Of a stretch of DNA of 64,000 nucleotides, positions 16,743 to 26,170 are shown piece after piece. How positions within the stretch are numbered: the stretch's first letter is position 1; each line of letters starts with the position of its first letter. The DNA is from Polyangium sp. y55x31 (GTDB taxonomy: Bacteria > Myxococcota_A > Polyangia > Polyangiales > Polyangiaceae), in the NCBI RefSeq assembly GCF_029946505.1, contig NZ_JARZHG010000011.1, forward strand, positions 186,001-250,000. The letters are read 5' to 3'. A model generated the notes under the pieces. The model ran no database searches. It was not told the DNA's origin and worked only from the letters and a program-made list of their open reading frames with translations. A program made the position numbers and the translations under genes.

Positions 16743-18689
16743 ATGCCTTTGAAAAACTTGGGCGCTCGTGCGCCGCGCCTCCTCCTCGCCTCCTCCCTCG
16801 CTCATTTCCTCCTTCTTGCCGGCTGCGGCGGTGAAGACGCGCCTGTCTTCACTGCGCCCGACCGTGCCGAGGGTGCCCGCGCGCCCGTGACGGCGCCTTG
16901 TGGCGACCCGGACGAGCTCCGGTGCCTCTTGCCCTGGCCGTCCAGTGCCTTCCTCACGGCGGACTCGGCCACGGCTACTGGCGTGCGCCTCCATGTCGAG
17001 GCCACGAGCCTCCCGGTTGACGACGATCCCCGCTCGCTTGCCCTCGCGGACGGTTTTTCCCGCGTATCGCCCCTCGCCATTGGCTTTGCTGGCCCCGTCG
17101 CCGTGCCTGCTGCGGCCTCCTTCACCGAGGGCCCTGTGCGCCTCCTCCTCGCGCAGCATGATCATGCGCGCCGCGGTGAATCCGTCCCGCTGCGCCTCTC
17201 CACGATTCCGGGCGAGGATCCGGCCACCGAAACCCTCGTCCTCGGGTATCCCATGCGCCCGCTCGAGCCTGGCGCCGACTACGTCGCCGTCGTGCTCGAC
17301 GACCTCAAATTGGAAGGCGGCGCCGCCATCGAGCCGAGCCATCAGACGCGGGTTGCGCTTGGCCTCGCCACCCCTGCCTCGCAGGCCGAGGCCGATCTCC
17401 GCGGCTACCACGCCCCGACCCGTAAACTCCTCGCGGAGGCGGGCATCGATCCGGCGCGGGTCCTGCGCGTCTTCGATTTCACGACCCGCTCCGGCGACGA
17501 CCCCACGAAGCGCCTCACGGCCATGCGCAAGGCCGAAATCGAGGCCGTCACCCAGGGCAACGTGACCGTCGAAATCGACTCCGTCACCTGGGACCCGAGC
17601 CCGGCCGTCGCGGCTGTCGTGATGGGCCGGCTCGTCGGCCTCCCGTCGTTCCTCGAAGACGACCTCGACCTCTCGGTCGATGCGGCCGGCGACGTCGTCG
17701 CCAAAGGCACGCACGAAGCTCCCTTCCGCGTCATGGTCCCGGCTGGCTCGGGCGATTACCGATTCGTCATGTATGGCCACGGCATGGGCGGCAATGTCGA
17801 CGACAGCTCCTTCGACGGCGAGCTTGGCCAGAATGGCATTGGCAAGGTCGGCATTCGTTTCGACGGCTGGACGGGCGACGACGTCATCGACACGTTCGTC
17901 GGCATGAAGCGCATGGCCGAGGCCACGCATCGCTCCACGGCGCGGCTCATGCAGGCGATTGCCGACGGCGCGGCCGTGCAGGCGGCGATGAACGGCCCGC
18001 TCGGCGAGCTGCTCTCGGGCCCCACCTTCGACGGCGGGGCGAACCCGCTCATCGGCCGCGCGCCCGACGGCAGCATCCCGGTCTGGGCGGGCGGCTCCCT
18101 CGGCGGCACGCTTGGCCTCGTCTACGCCTCCGTCGACCCCGACATGCATTACGGCGTCCTCAACGTCCCCGGCGCGGGCTGGACTCATTTCATCCCCGGC
18201 TCGAACGTCTACTCCACGGTTCGAGGCCTCCTCCGCACGTCGTATGGCGGCAACCTCGACGTCGGGCATGCGCTCGCGATGAGCCAATCGAACTGGGACG
18301 ACGTCGACGGCGCGGTCTGGGCGGACCGAATGCCGGACGAGCCGACGGCTTATCTGGTCCAGGAGAGCATGGGCGACCCCATTCTCCCGAACGAGGGAAC
18401 GGCTTTGCTCTCGGTCGCGGTCGGCGCGGGCCAGGTGGGCGAGGTCTTGAGCCCGATCCTCGGCGTCGAGTCGTCGCCCGAGATCGTCGGCAAGAGCGGG
18501 CTCACGCAGTTCCGCACGGCGGACATGGATGCGTACGACATCCACGGATTCGCGGCGACGGGTGGCCCTGCCGGGGACGCGGCGCGCCAGCAGATCACCA
18601 CGTATCTGAAATCGGTCTGGGCGGGTCAGCCGAAGATCACGGTGCCGGAGGGCTGCACCGGCGGGAGCTGCGACTTCACGAAGAAGTGA
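16743..18689 (+). CDS. Alpha/beta-hydrolase-fold lipoprotein
   Basis: The 648-residue protein has a lipobox LLAGC (Cys28). The N-terminal half (about 45-270) has Ig-like phrasing (LVLGYPMRPLEPGADYVAVV). The C-terminal half has an oxyanion-type GHGMGG and a nucleophile elbow GGSLGG with Ser452, so it is probably a secreted esterase, lipase or depolymerase. The acid and His of the triad are not certain; HGF near the C-terminus is a candidate. A terminal CTGGSC pair may form a disulfide. It ends exactly where the convergent lipoprotein gene ends, with no bases between. Confidence 0.85.
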   Translation: MPLKNLGARAPRLLLASSLAHFLLLAGCGGEDAPVFTAPDRAEGARAPVTAPCGDPDELRCLLPWPSSAFLTADSATATGVRLHVEATSLPVDDDPRSLALADGFSRVSPLAIGFAGPVAVPAAASFTEGPVRLLLAQHDHARRGESVPLRLSTIPGEDPATETLVLGYPMRPLEPGADYVAVVLDDLKLEGGAAIEPSHQTRVALGLATPASQAEADLRGYHAPTRKLLAEAGIDPARVLRVFDFTTRSGDDPTKRLTAMRKAEIEAVTQGNVTVEIDSVTWDPSPAVAAVVMGRLVGLPSFLEDDLDLSVDAAGDVVAKGTHEAPFRVMVPAGSGDYRFVMYGHGMGGNVDDSSFDGELGQNGIGKVGIRFDGWTGDDVIDTFVGMKRMAEATHRSTARLMQAIADGAAVQAAMNGPLGELLSGPTFDGGANPLIGRAPDGSIPVWAGGSLGGTLGLVYASVDPDMHYGVLNVPGAGWTHFIPGSNVYSTVRGLLRTSYGGNLDVGHALAMSQSNWDDVDGAVWADRMPDEPTAYLVQESMGDPILPNEGTALLSVAVGAGQVGEVLSPILGVESSPEIVGKSGLTQFRTADMDAYDIHGFAATGGPAGDAARQQITTYLKSVWAGQPKITVPEGCTGGSCDFTKK

Positions 18690-19523
18690 TCACTTCACGA
18701 CGAGCTTCCCCTCTTTCGTCAGGCAACTGAACGTCTCGTTGTTCGGCGGGGTGCCGTCGTCGTCGCAGGGCGGGGGCACGTCGAATGCTCCGCCGACCGG
18801 CGTTTTCGGATACCAGCAGGCGCCGTCGAGGTGACGGACGAGATACTGCTGGTCGCCCTCCGTGCCGGTGTCGATCTTCCAATCGGTCGAATCGTACACG
18901 ATGATCGACCCCTTCTCGCAGATCTCCTCGGCCCCCTGGATGTGCTCCTTTTTCCAGATGGGAGCGGGCTTGTTGCCCTTCGCGGGCATGCGGTCACAGG
19001 GGACGATCTGGCGAGCGCCGTCCAATCTCTGCGCGGAGGTGCTGCCGATGTTCCGGAGGGGCATGACGGTCGTGGTCCACTCCGTCCCTGGGCGCTGCTC
19101 GCCGGCTCTCACGTAGAGCGACGCATATCCACACGCCTCCTCGGTCGAGCCCTTCTTGCGGATGGCGTCGCGCATCTGCCCGCATTTCTTCTCGGCGTCC
19201 TCGACCTTCAGGGGCCCCTCGACCGTATCGACGGTCCACCCGTCCTCGAAGGTCCCGTGCGAGGCATCGGAGCAGGCCTGCGCCACGACGAGGGCATTGA
19301 AGTACGCCTCCATCGAATCGAAGTCCTTCTTCGACGCCTCGACGGTGGCATTGTACTTCTTCGCGAAGTCTGCGCGCCACGCCTTGCCCTCGTCCGTATC
19401 CGCGCCGTTGGACTCCGTCGCGGCGGCGATCAGCGCTCCGCAGCCGAGCGGCCCCGCACACGCGAGCAAGAGGAACAGCGGCCCCAAAAACCCGGTCGTC
19501 CGCGTCGGGATGGTATGTTTCAT
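18690..19523 (-). CDS. Lipoprotein of unknown function
   Basis: About 277 residues from ATG 19523; an in-frame TTG at 19535 lies nearer to an AGGA box and cannot be excluded. The lipobox is GPLGC. The mature domain has a helical first third (DFAKKYNATVEASKKDFDSMEAYFNALVVA) and a strand-rich second part with four or more cysteines. No family recognised. Its upstream region contains the 42-bp palindrome array. Confidence 0.8.
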   Translation of the reverse strand: MKHTIPTRTTGFLGPLFLLLACAGPLGCGALIAAATESNGADTDEGKAWRADFAKKYNATVEASKKDFDSMEAYFNALVVAQACSDASHGTFEDGWTVDTVEGPLKVEDAEKKCGQMRDAIRKKGSTEEACGYASLYVRAGEQRPGTEWTTTVMPLRNIGSTSAQRLDGARQIVPCDRMPAKGNKPAPIWKKEHIQGAEEICEKGSIIVYDSTDWKIDTGTEGDQQYLVRHLDGACWYPKTPVGGAFDVPPPCDDDGTPPNNETFSCLTKEGKLVVK

Positions 19524-19731
19524 CGTATCACCCAAATTCCTGCTCGATTGTAAGAGACGCCTGTCAGTCCGTTGACATCGCGGCGTCTATCACGCGCTGT
19601 CGAGCGGAGCAATGGTGGTGGTGCGGCTCGTGACCACTTCCGTCAGCGCGCGACCTCGGCGCGGAGGATCGGATTGACGACATCGTACCGCCCCGGGAAC
19701 AGCCGCCCGACCACCCCGCCCCCCCGTCGAC

Positions 19732-19989
19732 AGGCCACGCGCAAGAACCCCTTTACCCCGAAGCCCTGTCGACAGGGCACACGATAGAACGCGATACTCC
19801 CGCAGCCCTGTCGACAGCGCGGCGCCGGGATGACGATGCCCCCGACGCCCTGTCGACACGACCTCGCCGAGCAAACCGATCACCCCGATGCCCTGCCGAC
19901 AGGCCATCGGCATGGTCGTCTTGCCCTCGATGCCCTGCCGACAGGCCGCGGACATGAAGCCGACCCCGCCTGTGCCCTGTCGTCAGGAC
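19732..19989. repeat. 42-bp tandem array of CCTGTCGACAGG palindromes
   Basis: Seven palindromes or degenerate palindromes lie in this 479-bp gap. CCCTG begins at 19764, 19806, 19848, 19891, 19933 and 19975 (intervals 42, 42, 43, 42, 42), with an earlier, shorter unit around 19737. The best site, GCCCTGTCGACAGGGC (19763-19778), is a perfect 16-bp palindrome; others read GCCCTGCCGACAGGCC. A weaker CCCCGAtG block precedes most sites, and the remaining spacer is not conserved. The 42-bp period equals four turns of B-DNA, so all sites face the same side. It lies 3' of one gene and 5' of another, both on the minus strand. Confidence 0.88.
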
Positions 19990-20002
19990 CCGGGGGTGAT
20001 CG

Positions 20003-20740
20003 TCAGGGCGCCTCGGGGCTCGTGGGCTCGCCGGCGGCGGCCTTTTTCCCCGCCAGCGCATCCGCTCGCATCTGATCGAGCTGATCGAACAACCCGAAGA
20101 CCTGCGCCTCCAGGTCCCGCGGCAGGGCCGGGTTCACCGCCAGCTCATCCCCCAGCGCGCCCCGGAACCGGCCGAGCACGGCCAGGGTCGACGTCCGGAT
20201 CCGGCCGGCGTCGCGACGCGCGCCCGTGTCCGCATCGGCCCGCTGGCTCAAGAGCGCGCCGATTTGCTCGGCCGCGCCCACGTATCCCTCGGCCCAATCG
20301 AGCAGCGTGCCCCCGTCCGAGATGGGGATGAGCTGCAAGTCGGCCTTCAGCGCCTCGATTTGCTTGCGGTGCTCGAAGGCGGCATGCGCCTCCTCCACGT
20401 AACTCGCCCGGAGGTCGTCGAGCTCGGGAATGAACGCCGCCCGCACCCGCTCGACCGCCGCCCGCACATGCGCCGGCGCCTTCGGCCACCGCGCATACGC
20501 CTCCGTCATGTGCCAGATCGCCGCGCCGAAGCCATCGTGCACGTCGTCGGCCTCCGCGATCGACTCGGCCAGCGGCTTGCCCCCGGTGAGGGCGCCCGGG
20601 AGCGCGTCGATCTGGTTCTTTTTCGCGAGAAGAATGGGCTCGTACGTCTTGCCCGCGCCGGACAGGACCAGCGCCGCATGACGCTCGCTGAATAGATCCG
20701 CGAGCGCGACCTTGAGGGCCGCCAGGGAGAGGTATTTCAT
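20003..20740 (-). CDS. All-helical protein beside a palindrome array
   Basis: A 245-residue soluble protein, nearly all predicted helix and rich in Ala, Leu, Arg and Asp, with no signal peptide. Notable phrases are DDVHDGFGAAIWHMTEAY (about 65-82) and RRDAGRIRTSTLAVLGRFRGAL (about 176-198). I recognise no family. It resembles the product at 59069-59848 in size, composition and order of segments (an acidic D-x-x-x-D-x-W/F helix mid-protein, then a G-R/A-R-D-A helix), which suggests distant homology. Both genes lie next to a tandem array of palindromes with a 42-43 bp period. Confidence 0.78.
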   Translation of the reverse strand: MKYLSLAALKVALADLFSERHAALVLSGAGKTYEPILLAKKNQIDALPGALTGGKPLAESIAEADDVHDGFGAAIWHMTEAYARWPKAPAHVRAAVERVRAAFIPELDDLRASYVEEAHAAFEHRKQIEALKADLQLIPISDGGTLLDWAEGYVGAAEQIGALLSQRADADTGARRDAGRIRTSTLAVLGRFRGALGDELAVNPALPRDLEAQVFGLFDQLDQMRADALAGKKAAAGEPTSPEAP

Positions 20741-20798
20741 GAAAGTGGACGTTACAGGTCGTGAGCAGGAAAACGCAAGAAGGAGCGCAACGCCCGCC

Positions 20799-22265
20799 CT
20801 ACCCTTTCGGCAGGTCCACCTGAAACGTCGTCCCTTCCGCCGCCGTCGACCGCACCGTCACCTCGCCCCGGTGCGCGCTCACGATCTCCTTCACGATGAA
20901 GAGCCCGAGCCCGATGCTCCGGTCGGGATCCTGCTTGTGATCCCCCCGCTTGTACGGCTCGAACAAGGTCGGCATCACGTCCGCGGCAATGGGCGTCCCC
21001 TCGTTGTGCACCTCGACCCGCACCCGCGCTCCGAGGTCCCGGCTCCGCACCGTCACCACGCTGTCCGGCGGGCTGTAGCTCACGGCATTACGCGTCAGGT
21101 TGTCCACCACCTGCGAAATGCGATCCGGGTCCCAGACCCCTCTCCCGTCGCCCTCCGCGGTATGCACGATCTGCCGCCCCGGGTGCGCCAGCGCGATCTC
21201 GTCGACCGCCTGCTTGCACGTCGCGTGAATGTCCGCCGCGCAGAGATCCACCGGGATCCCCGTCCCCGTCCGCGCCTGCGTGAAATCCAGCAAGTCACGA
21301 ATGAGCCGCGTCGCGCGCTCCCCGCTGCTCGCGATACGCGCCGCCGTCTTCATCAAGGGAGAACCCTCCGGCAGCGCTCGCCGCAGGATCTCCGTGCCCG
21401 TCACCATCGCCGCGATCGGATTGCGCAGGTCGTGGCTCACGATGCCCATGAGCTGCTGCTCGAATTCGAGCCGCCGCCGCGTGAGCTCCTCCTCATTGCG
21501 ACGCGCCGTCACGTCGAGCAGCGCCCCCACGACCCGCACCGGCGCCCCGTCCTGAAAAAACACCTGCCCCGACACCCGGAGCCAGCGCACGTGCCGGTCG
21601 GCAATGCCGATGACGCGATGCTCGGCCTCGTAGCGGCCCCCAGAGCCGGGCTCGAGCGCCGCCCCGAGGGTGGAGCGCCAGCCCGCCGCGTCCTCCGGGT
21701 GGATCGCGTTCTCTGCCTCCGGAGCGCCGAGCGTCGCGCCCTCCGGCAGGCCAAAGAGCGCCTTGCTGCGGTCGTCGCAGCGCAGCTCGTTCGTCCGCGG
21801 ATCCCACTCCCAGATGCCGAGCCCCGTCGCCGAGAGCGCGAGCGCGAGCCGCTCGTGGGCGAGCCGCGCCTCCCGCTCGGCCCGATGCACGCGCACCGCG
21901 TGCCGCAGCATGTGCCCGAGCCGGCTCCCGGAGATCGACCCCTTCACCATGTAATCGGCGGCGCCCGCCTTCATCAAGGCGACGGCCCTCTGCTCGTCGC
22001 CCTGGCCGGTGAGCACCACGAGCGGGACGTCGAGCCCCTCCTGCTCGATCGCCGCGAGCAGCCACGCGCCATCACGCCCCGGCATGTGCAGGTCGGAGAC
22101 CACGCAATCGAATCCCCCGCCCCGGAGCGCCTCCAGCGCCGCGTCCGCCGCGTCGAGCTCGCGCACCTCGATCGCCGGATCGGCCTTGGCGAGCGCGCGG
22201 ACGACGGCCATCCGATCGACGAGGTCGTCGTCGACCAGGAGGAGGGAAAGCTCGCGAGGGTCCAT
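20799..22265 (-). CDS. Hybrid REC-PAS histidine kinase
   Basis: A 488-residue protein, in order: REC domain (phospho-acceptor Asp58 in VVSDLHMPG, Lys in VKGS), a short coiled linker, PAS domain (about 140-260), HisKA with SHDLRNP (His278) and HATPase with N and GLGLFIVKEI boxes. The N-terminal receiver with a kinase output suggests phosphorelay input from another kinase. Its ATG overlaps by one base the stop of the upstream kinase gene (TGATG), so they are translationally coupled and probably form one relay. No DNA-binding regulator lies beside them. Confidence 0.92.
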   Translation of the reverse strand: MDPRELSLLLVDDDLVDRMAVVRALAKADPAIEVRELDAADAALEALRGGGFDCVVSDLHMPGRDGAWLLAAIEQEGLDVPLVVLTGQGDEQRAVALMKAGAADYMVKGSISGSRLGHMLRHAVRVHRAEREARLAHERLALALSATGLGIWEWDPRTNELRCDDRSKALFGLPEGATLGAPEAENAIHPEDAAGWRSTLGAALEPGSGGRYEAEHRVIGIADRHVRWLRVSGQVFFQDGAPVRVVGALLDVTARRNEEELTRRRLEFEQQLMGIVSHDLRNPIAAMVTGTEILRRALPEGSPLMKTAARIASSGERATRLIRDLLDFTQARTGTGIPVDLCAADIHATCKQAVDEIALAHPGRQIVHTAEGDGRGVWDPDRISQVVDNLTRNAVSYSPPDSVVTVRSRDLGARVRVEVHNEGTPIAADVMPTLFEPYKRGDHKQDPDRSIGLGLFIVKEIVSAHRGEVTVRSTAAEGTTFQVDLPKG

Positions 22266-24568
22266 CAGGCGTTCGGGCTGTCGGCGCGCTTGGGCCAGGT
22301 GAAGGAGAAACACGCGCCGTGGCCCGGGGCCGACTCGACACGCGCGCGCCCGCCTCGACCTTCGACGATCTTCTTCACGATGGCAAGGCCAATGCCCTTG
22401 CTTTCGACCTTGTCCTGCGCCTCGAGCGTCTGGAAAATCCCCCAGATACGTTCGTGAAATTCGGGCGCGATCCCCGGGCCGTCGTCGCGCACGAAAAACT
22501 CCCAGGTCTCTCCGGCGTCGCGCGCCTCGACGTGCACCCGCACGTCCGGCCGCCGCGCGTGCTCGATCGCGTTGCCGAGGAGGTTCGTGAACACCTGCTC
22601 GAGCGCGATCCGCTCGGTGACGAGCGTCGGCAGGTCGCCGTCGAGCACGACGGCGGCCGGGGGCCGGACGCCGAGCATCTCCACGATCTCGGTCACGAGC
22701 CGCCCGACGTCGACGGTCTCGCGGCTCGTGGACAGGCGCCCCGCGCGCGAAAAGTCGAGGATGCCCTGGATGAGCGCCTCCATGCGGCGCACGCGGCCCC
22801 GCAAGAGGGCCATCTTCTTGCGGGCGTCCTCGGTCATCGCCGGCCCGAGGTCCTCCTCGATCCACTCGGCGAGGCTGCCGATCGCGCGGAGCGGGGCCTT
22901 GAGGTCGTGCGACGTGATGTACGCGAATTGATCGAGCTCGCGGTTCGTCTGCGCGAGCGACTCGACGAGCGCCTCGACGCGCCGCCGCGCCCGCACCGGC
23001 TCGGTGACCTCGAACGCGTAGACGGCGATGCCCGAGATGGTGCCGCCGTCGCGGATCGCCTGGTAGACGAAGGTGTAAATCCGCTCCTCGGGGCCATCGC
23101 CGTTGTCGATCCGGAGAGGCAGCTCGGAGGCGCGGAACGTCGTGCCCGTGTGGTAGACGCGGTCGAGCAGCTCGTAGATCCCCTGGTTTTCGAGCTCCGG
23201 AAAGACCTCGCGTATGGTCTTGCCGACGACGTCCGTGCGCGAGGCGAGCTCGAGGTAAGGCGCGTTCGCGAGCTCGAACCGGTGCTCCTTTCCGCGCAGG
23301 ATGCAGATGCCCGCGGGCGCCTCCATGAAGAGCCCGTGGAGCTCGGCCCACGCCGCCTCGGCGGCCTCGTAGAGGCGCGCGTTGTCGAGCGCGAGGGCGG
23401 CCCGACGAGAGAGGTCCTCGGCGAAGGCGAGGTCGTCGACGTCGAGGCGTCGCTGCCCTTCGCCGGCGAGCGTCAAGGCGCCGAGGACACGGCCACGCGC
23501 CACGAGGGGGACGACGGCATACGACGTGAGCCCGAGCGAGCGCACCAGGGCGAGCTGTTCGTCGGCGACGGTCGTCTCGACGAGGAGAGCGTCGGGGATC
23601 TCGGGCACCCACTCGCGTTTGCCCGTGCGGAGCACGTTCGCCACGCCATGCGCAGCGTTCGGATTCGGCGGGTACTTCTTCACGAGTTCGTGGGCGAGCG
23701 CGACCTTTTGCGCATCGCGGTGCTCGACGGCGAGGCGGCGGATGGTTCCATCAGGCGCGAGCTCGTCGATGGCGCACCAGTCGGCGAGCCGCGGCACCAC
23801 GAGCCTCACGAGCGCGGCGAGGGCGTGGCGCGATTCGAGCGACGACGCGAGCCGCTCGGAGGCCTGTACGAGCACGGCGAGCCGCTCCTGCTGCTTTTGC
23901 TGCGCCTCGCGGGCGCGTCGCTCGGCCTCGAACGAGAAGGCACGCTCGACGGCAAGGCCGCACTGGTTGCAGACGGTCATGAAGAAGTCGCGCGTGACGG
24001 AATCGAAGGTCGGGACGGCGTGGAAGAAGCTGAAAGCGAGGCCGCCAACGACGGCGTGCGTGGTGCGCAAGGGCAGCGCGACGATGCCTTCGAGGGGGCG
24101 ATTGCCGCGGCGCATGGACGCGGCCGCGGGGAAGGCCGCGAGCACGGCTTCGTGTCCTTCGAGCCACACGGCCTCGCCGTTGCGCACGGCGTGCGTCAGC
24201 GGGAGATCGTGGTCGAGCGGCACACGCTGGTAGATCTCGGCGTGCTCGGGGGGCGCGCCGGTGGCAGAGGTGAGCGTGAGGGCGCGCCAGCGCCCGTCGT
24301 CTTCGTCGAGCAAAAACAGGAGCGACGCGCTCGCGCCGAAGAGCTCGTGTCCATGCGTGGTGACGGCATCGGCGACCTCCTGCACCGTGGAGGCGCGCGC
24401 CATGGCAGTCGTGACCTTGGCGAGGAGCGAGGCGCGCCGGGCAAACGTTTCGAGCGCGCGCACCTTGCCCGCAAGCTCGACCTGGAGCTTCTGAGCAGCG
24501 CGCTCGGACTCCTTCAGGCGCTCGATCTCACGGCGGAGGGCCTCGACCTCGGAGTTCGTCTCGTCCAT
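22265..24568 (-). CDS. GAF-GAF-PAS sensor histidine kinase
   Basis: A 767-residue cytoplasmic kinase from ATG 24568. An N-terminal coiled coil (about 1-35) is followed by two GAF domains (about 45-205 and 225-390), a PAS domain (about 400-520), HisKA with TSHDLKAP (His554) and HATPase with DDGPGI and GIGLAIVKKI. There are no membrane segments. In the first GAF domain CNQCG could bind a metal or redox cofactor, which is a guess. It is the first gene of a coupled pair with the hybrid kinase. Confidence 0.92.
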   Translation of the reverse strand: MDETNSEVEALRREIERLKESERAAQKLQVELAGKVRALETFARRASLLAKVTTAMARASTVQEVADAVTTHGHELFGASASLLFLLDEDDGRWRALTLTSATGAPPEHAEIYQRVPLDHDLPLTHAVRNGEAVWLEGHEAVLAAFPAAASMRRGNRPLEGIVALPLRTTHAVVGGLAFSFFHAVPTFDSVTRDFFMTVCNQCGLAVERAFSFEAERRAREAQQKQQERLAVLVQASERLASSLESRHALAALVRLVVPRLADWCAIDELAPDGTIRRLAVEHRDAQKVALAHELVKKYPPNPNAAHGVANVLRTGKREWVPEIPDALLVETTVADEQLALVRSLGLTSYAVVPLVARGRVLGALTLAGEGQRRLDVDDLAFAEDLSRRAALALDNARLYEAAEAAWAELHGLFMEAPAGICILRGKEHRFELANAPYLELASRTDVVGKTIREVFPELENQGIYELLDRVYHTGTTFRASELPLRIDNGDGPEERIYTFVYQAIRDGGTISGIAVYAFEVTEPVRARRRVEALVESLAQTNRELDQFAYITSHDLKAPLRAIGSLAEWIEEDLGPAMTEDARKKMALLRGRVRRMEALIQGILDFSRAGRLSTSRETVDVGRLVTEIVEMLGVRPPAAVVLDGDLPTLVTERIALEQVFTNLLGNAIEHARRPDVRVHVEARDAGETWEFFVRDDGPGIAPEFHERIWGIFQTLEAQDKVESKGIGLAIVKKIVEGRGGRARVESAPGHGACFSFTWPKRADSPNA

Positions 24569-24641
24569 GCGCAGCAGCCCAGGGTAAGCGGGCGCCGCAG
24601 GCCAGGACAACTGAGGAGGTTCCTGAATGCGCGGTTGAGCG

Positions 24642-24951
24642 CCGGGGTTTCACCCCGGACCCCGACCAGGGGCTGTCCGCCCCTGGACCCGGACCAGCGC
24701 AAGCGCTGGACTCGGGGTCGATGAACTGCGCGATGCGCAGTTCATCGAACGGGCCAGGTCAAGACCGCGGCGCTGACGGTTCAAAAGGCAACGTGCCCGA
24801 CGCCCGTGGGCAACGCACCGTCATGGTCTTGCCACGGGCCCGTCGGAAAAACCGCGCATCGCGCGGTTTTTCCGCCTTCGGTCCAGGCCGTGCCTGGTCC
24901 GGGGTGAAGGGGGCGGACAGCCCCCTTCTGGGGTGCGGGGCAAAGCCCCGC
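24642..24951. repeat. Multi-hairpin dispersed element, copy C
   Basis: Same plan and orientation as copies A, B and D. Outer stems are CCGGGGT/ACCCCGG (24642-24658) and GCGGGGC/GCCCCGC (24935-24951). The right inner stem reads GGAAAAACCGCGC/GCGCGGTTTTTCC where the others read GGAAGAACTGCGC/GCGCAGTTCTTCC: both sides of the stem have changed together. It fills the divergent gap between the GAF kinase and the lipoprotein at 25035. Confidence 0.9.
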
Positions 24952-24974
24952 GCGTCCCTGCGCGCCGGCGCGGG

Positions 24975-24990
24975 GTTAACAATCGCTAAC
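24975..24990 (+). promoter_or_regulatory. TTAAC-type direct repeat upstream of the lipoprotein gene
   Basis: GTTAAC (24975-24980) and GCTAAC (24985-24990), period 10 bp, lie about 45 bp upstream of the ATG at 25035. The 11-mer TTAACAATCGC is repeated exactly upstream of the first CotH gene (29289). It is proposed as a binding site for the OmpR-family regulator encoded at 38505-39218. Confidence 0.5.
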
Positions 24991-25034
24991 GGGAACACAA
25001 CAACACGTTTACCGGATTGGCGCACTGTCGTCAC

Positions 25035-26099
25035 ATGACGACGCTTGTGCCTGGCTTGTTACGCGATCCTCGAAAGAAACCTCGAAGGCGCCGCGCCGCC
25101 GCTGTTTTGGCCGGGCTTTTTTGTGTGCCTCTCCTCGCTTGCTCCACCTCCGACGGCGGGAGCGCCTCGGGAGCTGGCGGCAATGGTGGCGGAGGCGGTA
25201 GTCCGCCGGACGCCGAGCCTGGTGATTCTTCCATTCTCGCCGGCTCGTTCCAGGTGCGCCTCGTCCCGCCGGTCGCTGCGTCCGAGAATACGCCGGCGAC
25301 GCCGGGGAGCACGGCCGTGCTCGGGAAAGTGTACGACGGCCCTACGCCCTCGCAGATCATCTGGGAGGAAGCCGCCAAAGAAGGCGCCTGCAAGCTCTCC
25401 ACGCCGCGTGTTCCTTTTTGCAATACGCCTTGCGGCGGCAGCGCGGCCTGCGTGGAGGATGATCAATGCCAGGATTATCCGCTCGCGCACAGCGCCGGCA
25501 AGGTGACGGTCAAGGGCCTGCACACGGAATCCGGCGAGGATGGCTTCAGCATGGATCCCGTGGTGAATGCCTATCAGCCGCCTGCAAACGTAAAGCTCCC
25601 CTACCCCGCGTTTGCCGAGGGAGACGTGATCTCGTTCCAGGCGGCCGGCGATTATTATAGCGGCTTCACGCTCGAAGCCGCGGGCATCGCCCCCCTCGCG
25701 CTCACCAGCGACACGCTCACGCTCGAATCCGGCAAACCCGTCTCGCTCGCGTGGACCCCGCCGACGAAGGCCGGGAGCTCTCGCATTTACGTAAAACTCG
25801 ACATCAGCCATCACGGCGGCACGAAGGGGATGATCGAGTGCGACGCCGACGACACCGGATCGCTCGGGATCTCCGCCGCGCTCCTCACGAAACTCCTCGA
25901 CCTCGGCGTGGCGGGCTACCCTTCCATCGTCGTCGCTCGAAAATCGACGGGCTCCACGACCATCAAAGAGGGCCGCGTCGACCTCGTCGTCACCTCGACG
26001 ATCGAAGAGGCCGTGCAGATCCCCGGGCTCACGTCTTGCACGAGCGACGTGGATTGCCCGAATGGTCAGATTTGCCAGGCCGACCTCACCTGCAAATGA
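25035..26099 (+). CDS. Secreted lipoprotein with Dickkopf-like Cys tail
   Basis: A 354-residue protein from ATG 25035. A basic N-region, the lipobox PLLAC and a Gly-rich linker precede a strand-rich domain (about 55-320). The C-terminus CTSDVDCPNGQICQADLTCK is a Dickkopf-like Cys pattern common in myxobacterial surface proteins. An internal CNTPCGGSAACVEDDQC cluster adds more disulfides. No enzymatic motif is seen. First gene of the 25-31 kb co-directional run, with a TTAAC direct repeat at its promoter. Confidence 0.85.
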   Translation: MTTLVPGLLRDPRKKPRRRRAAAVLAGLFCVPLLACSTSDGGSASGAGGNGGGGGSPPDAEPGDSSILAGSFQVRLVPPVAASENTPATPGSTAVLGKVYDGPTPSQIIWEEAAKEGACKLSTPRVPFCNTPCGGSAACVEDDQCQDYPLAHSAGKVTVKGLHTESGEDGFSMDPVVNAYQPPANVKLPYPAFAEGDVISFQAAGDYYSGFTLEAAGIAPLALTSDTLTLESGKPVSLAWTPPTKAGSSRIYVKLDISHHGGTKGMIECDADDTGSLGISAALLTKLLDLGVAGYPSIVVARKSTGSTTIKEGRVDLVVTSTIEEAVQIPGLTSCTSDVDCPNGQICQADLTCK

Positions 26100-26170
26100 A
26101 TTTCCTCCGGGTGCCGCGCATCCGAGGATTGAGCTGGAACGAATCCAGCGAGCTTTGAAAGGAGCTTGTC

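Noticed and set aside
19590-19955. Coding repeat protein across the 42-bp array (CRQG/LSTG repeats)
   Set aside because: One interval is 43 bp and the first unit is shorter, so the frame is not kept; conservation sits on the palindrome, not on codons.
19732-19989. CRISPR array
   Set aside because: Repeats are short (about 16-22 bp) and variable, the spacers share sequence with each other, and no cas genes are near.
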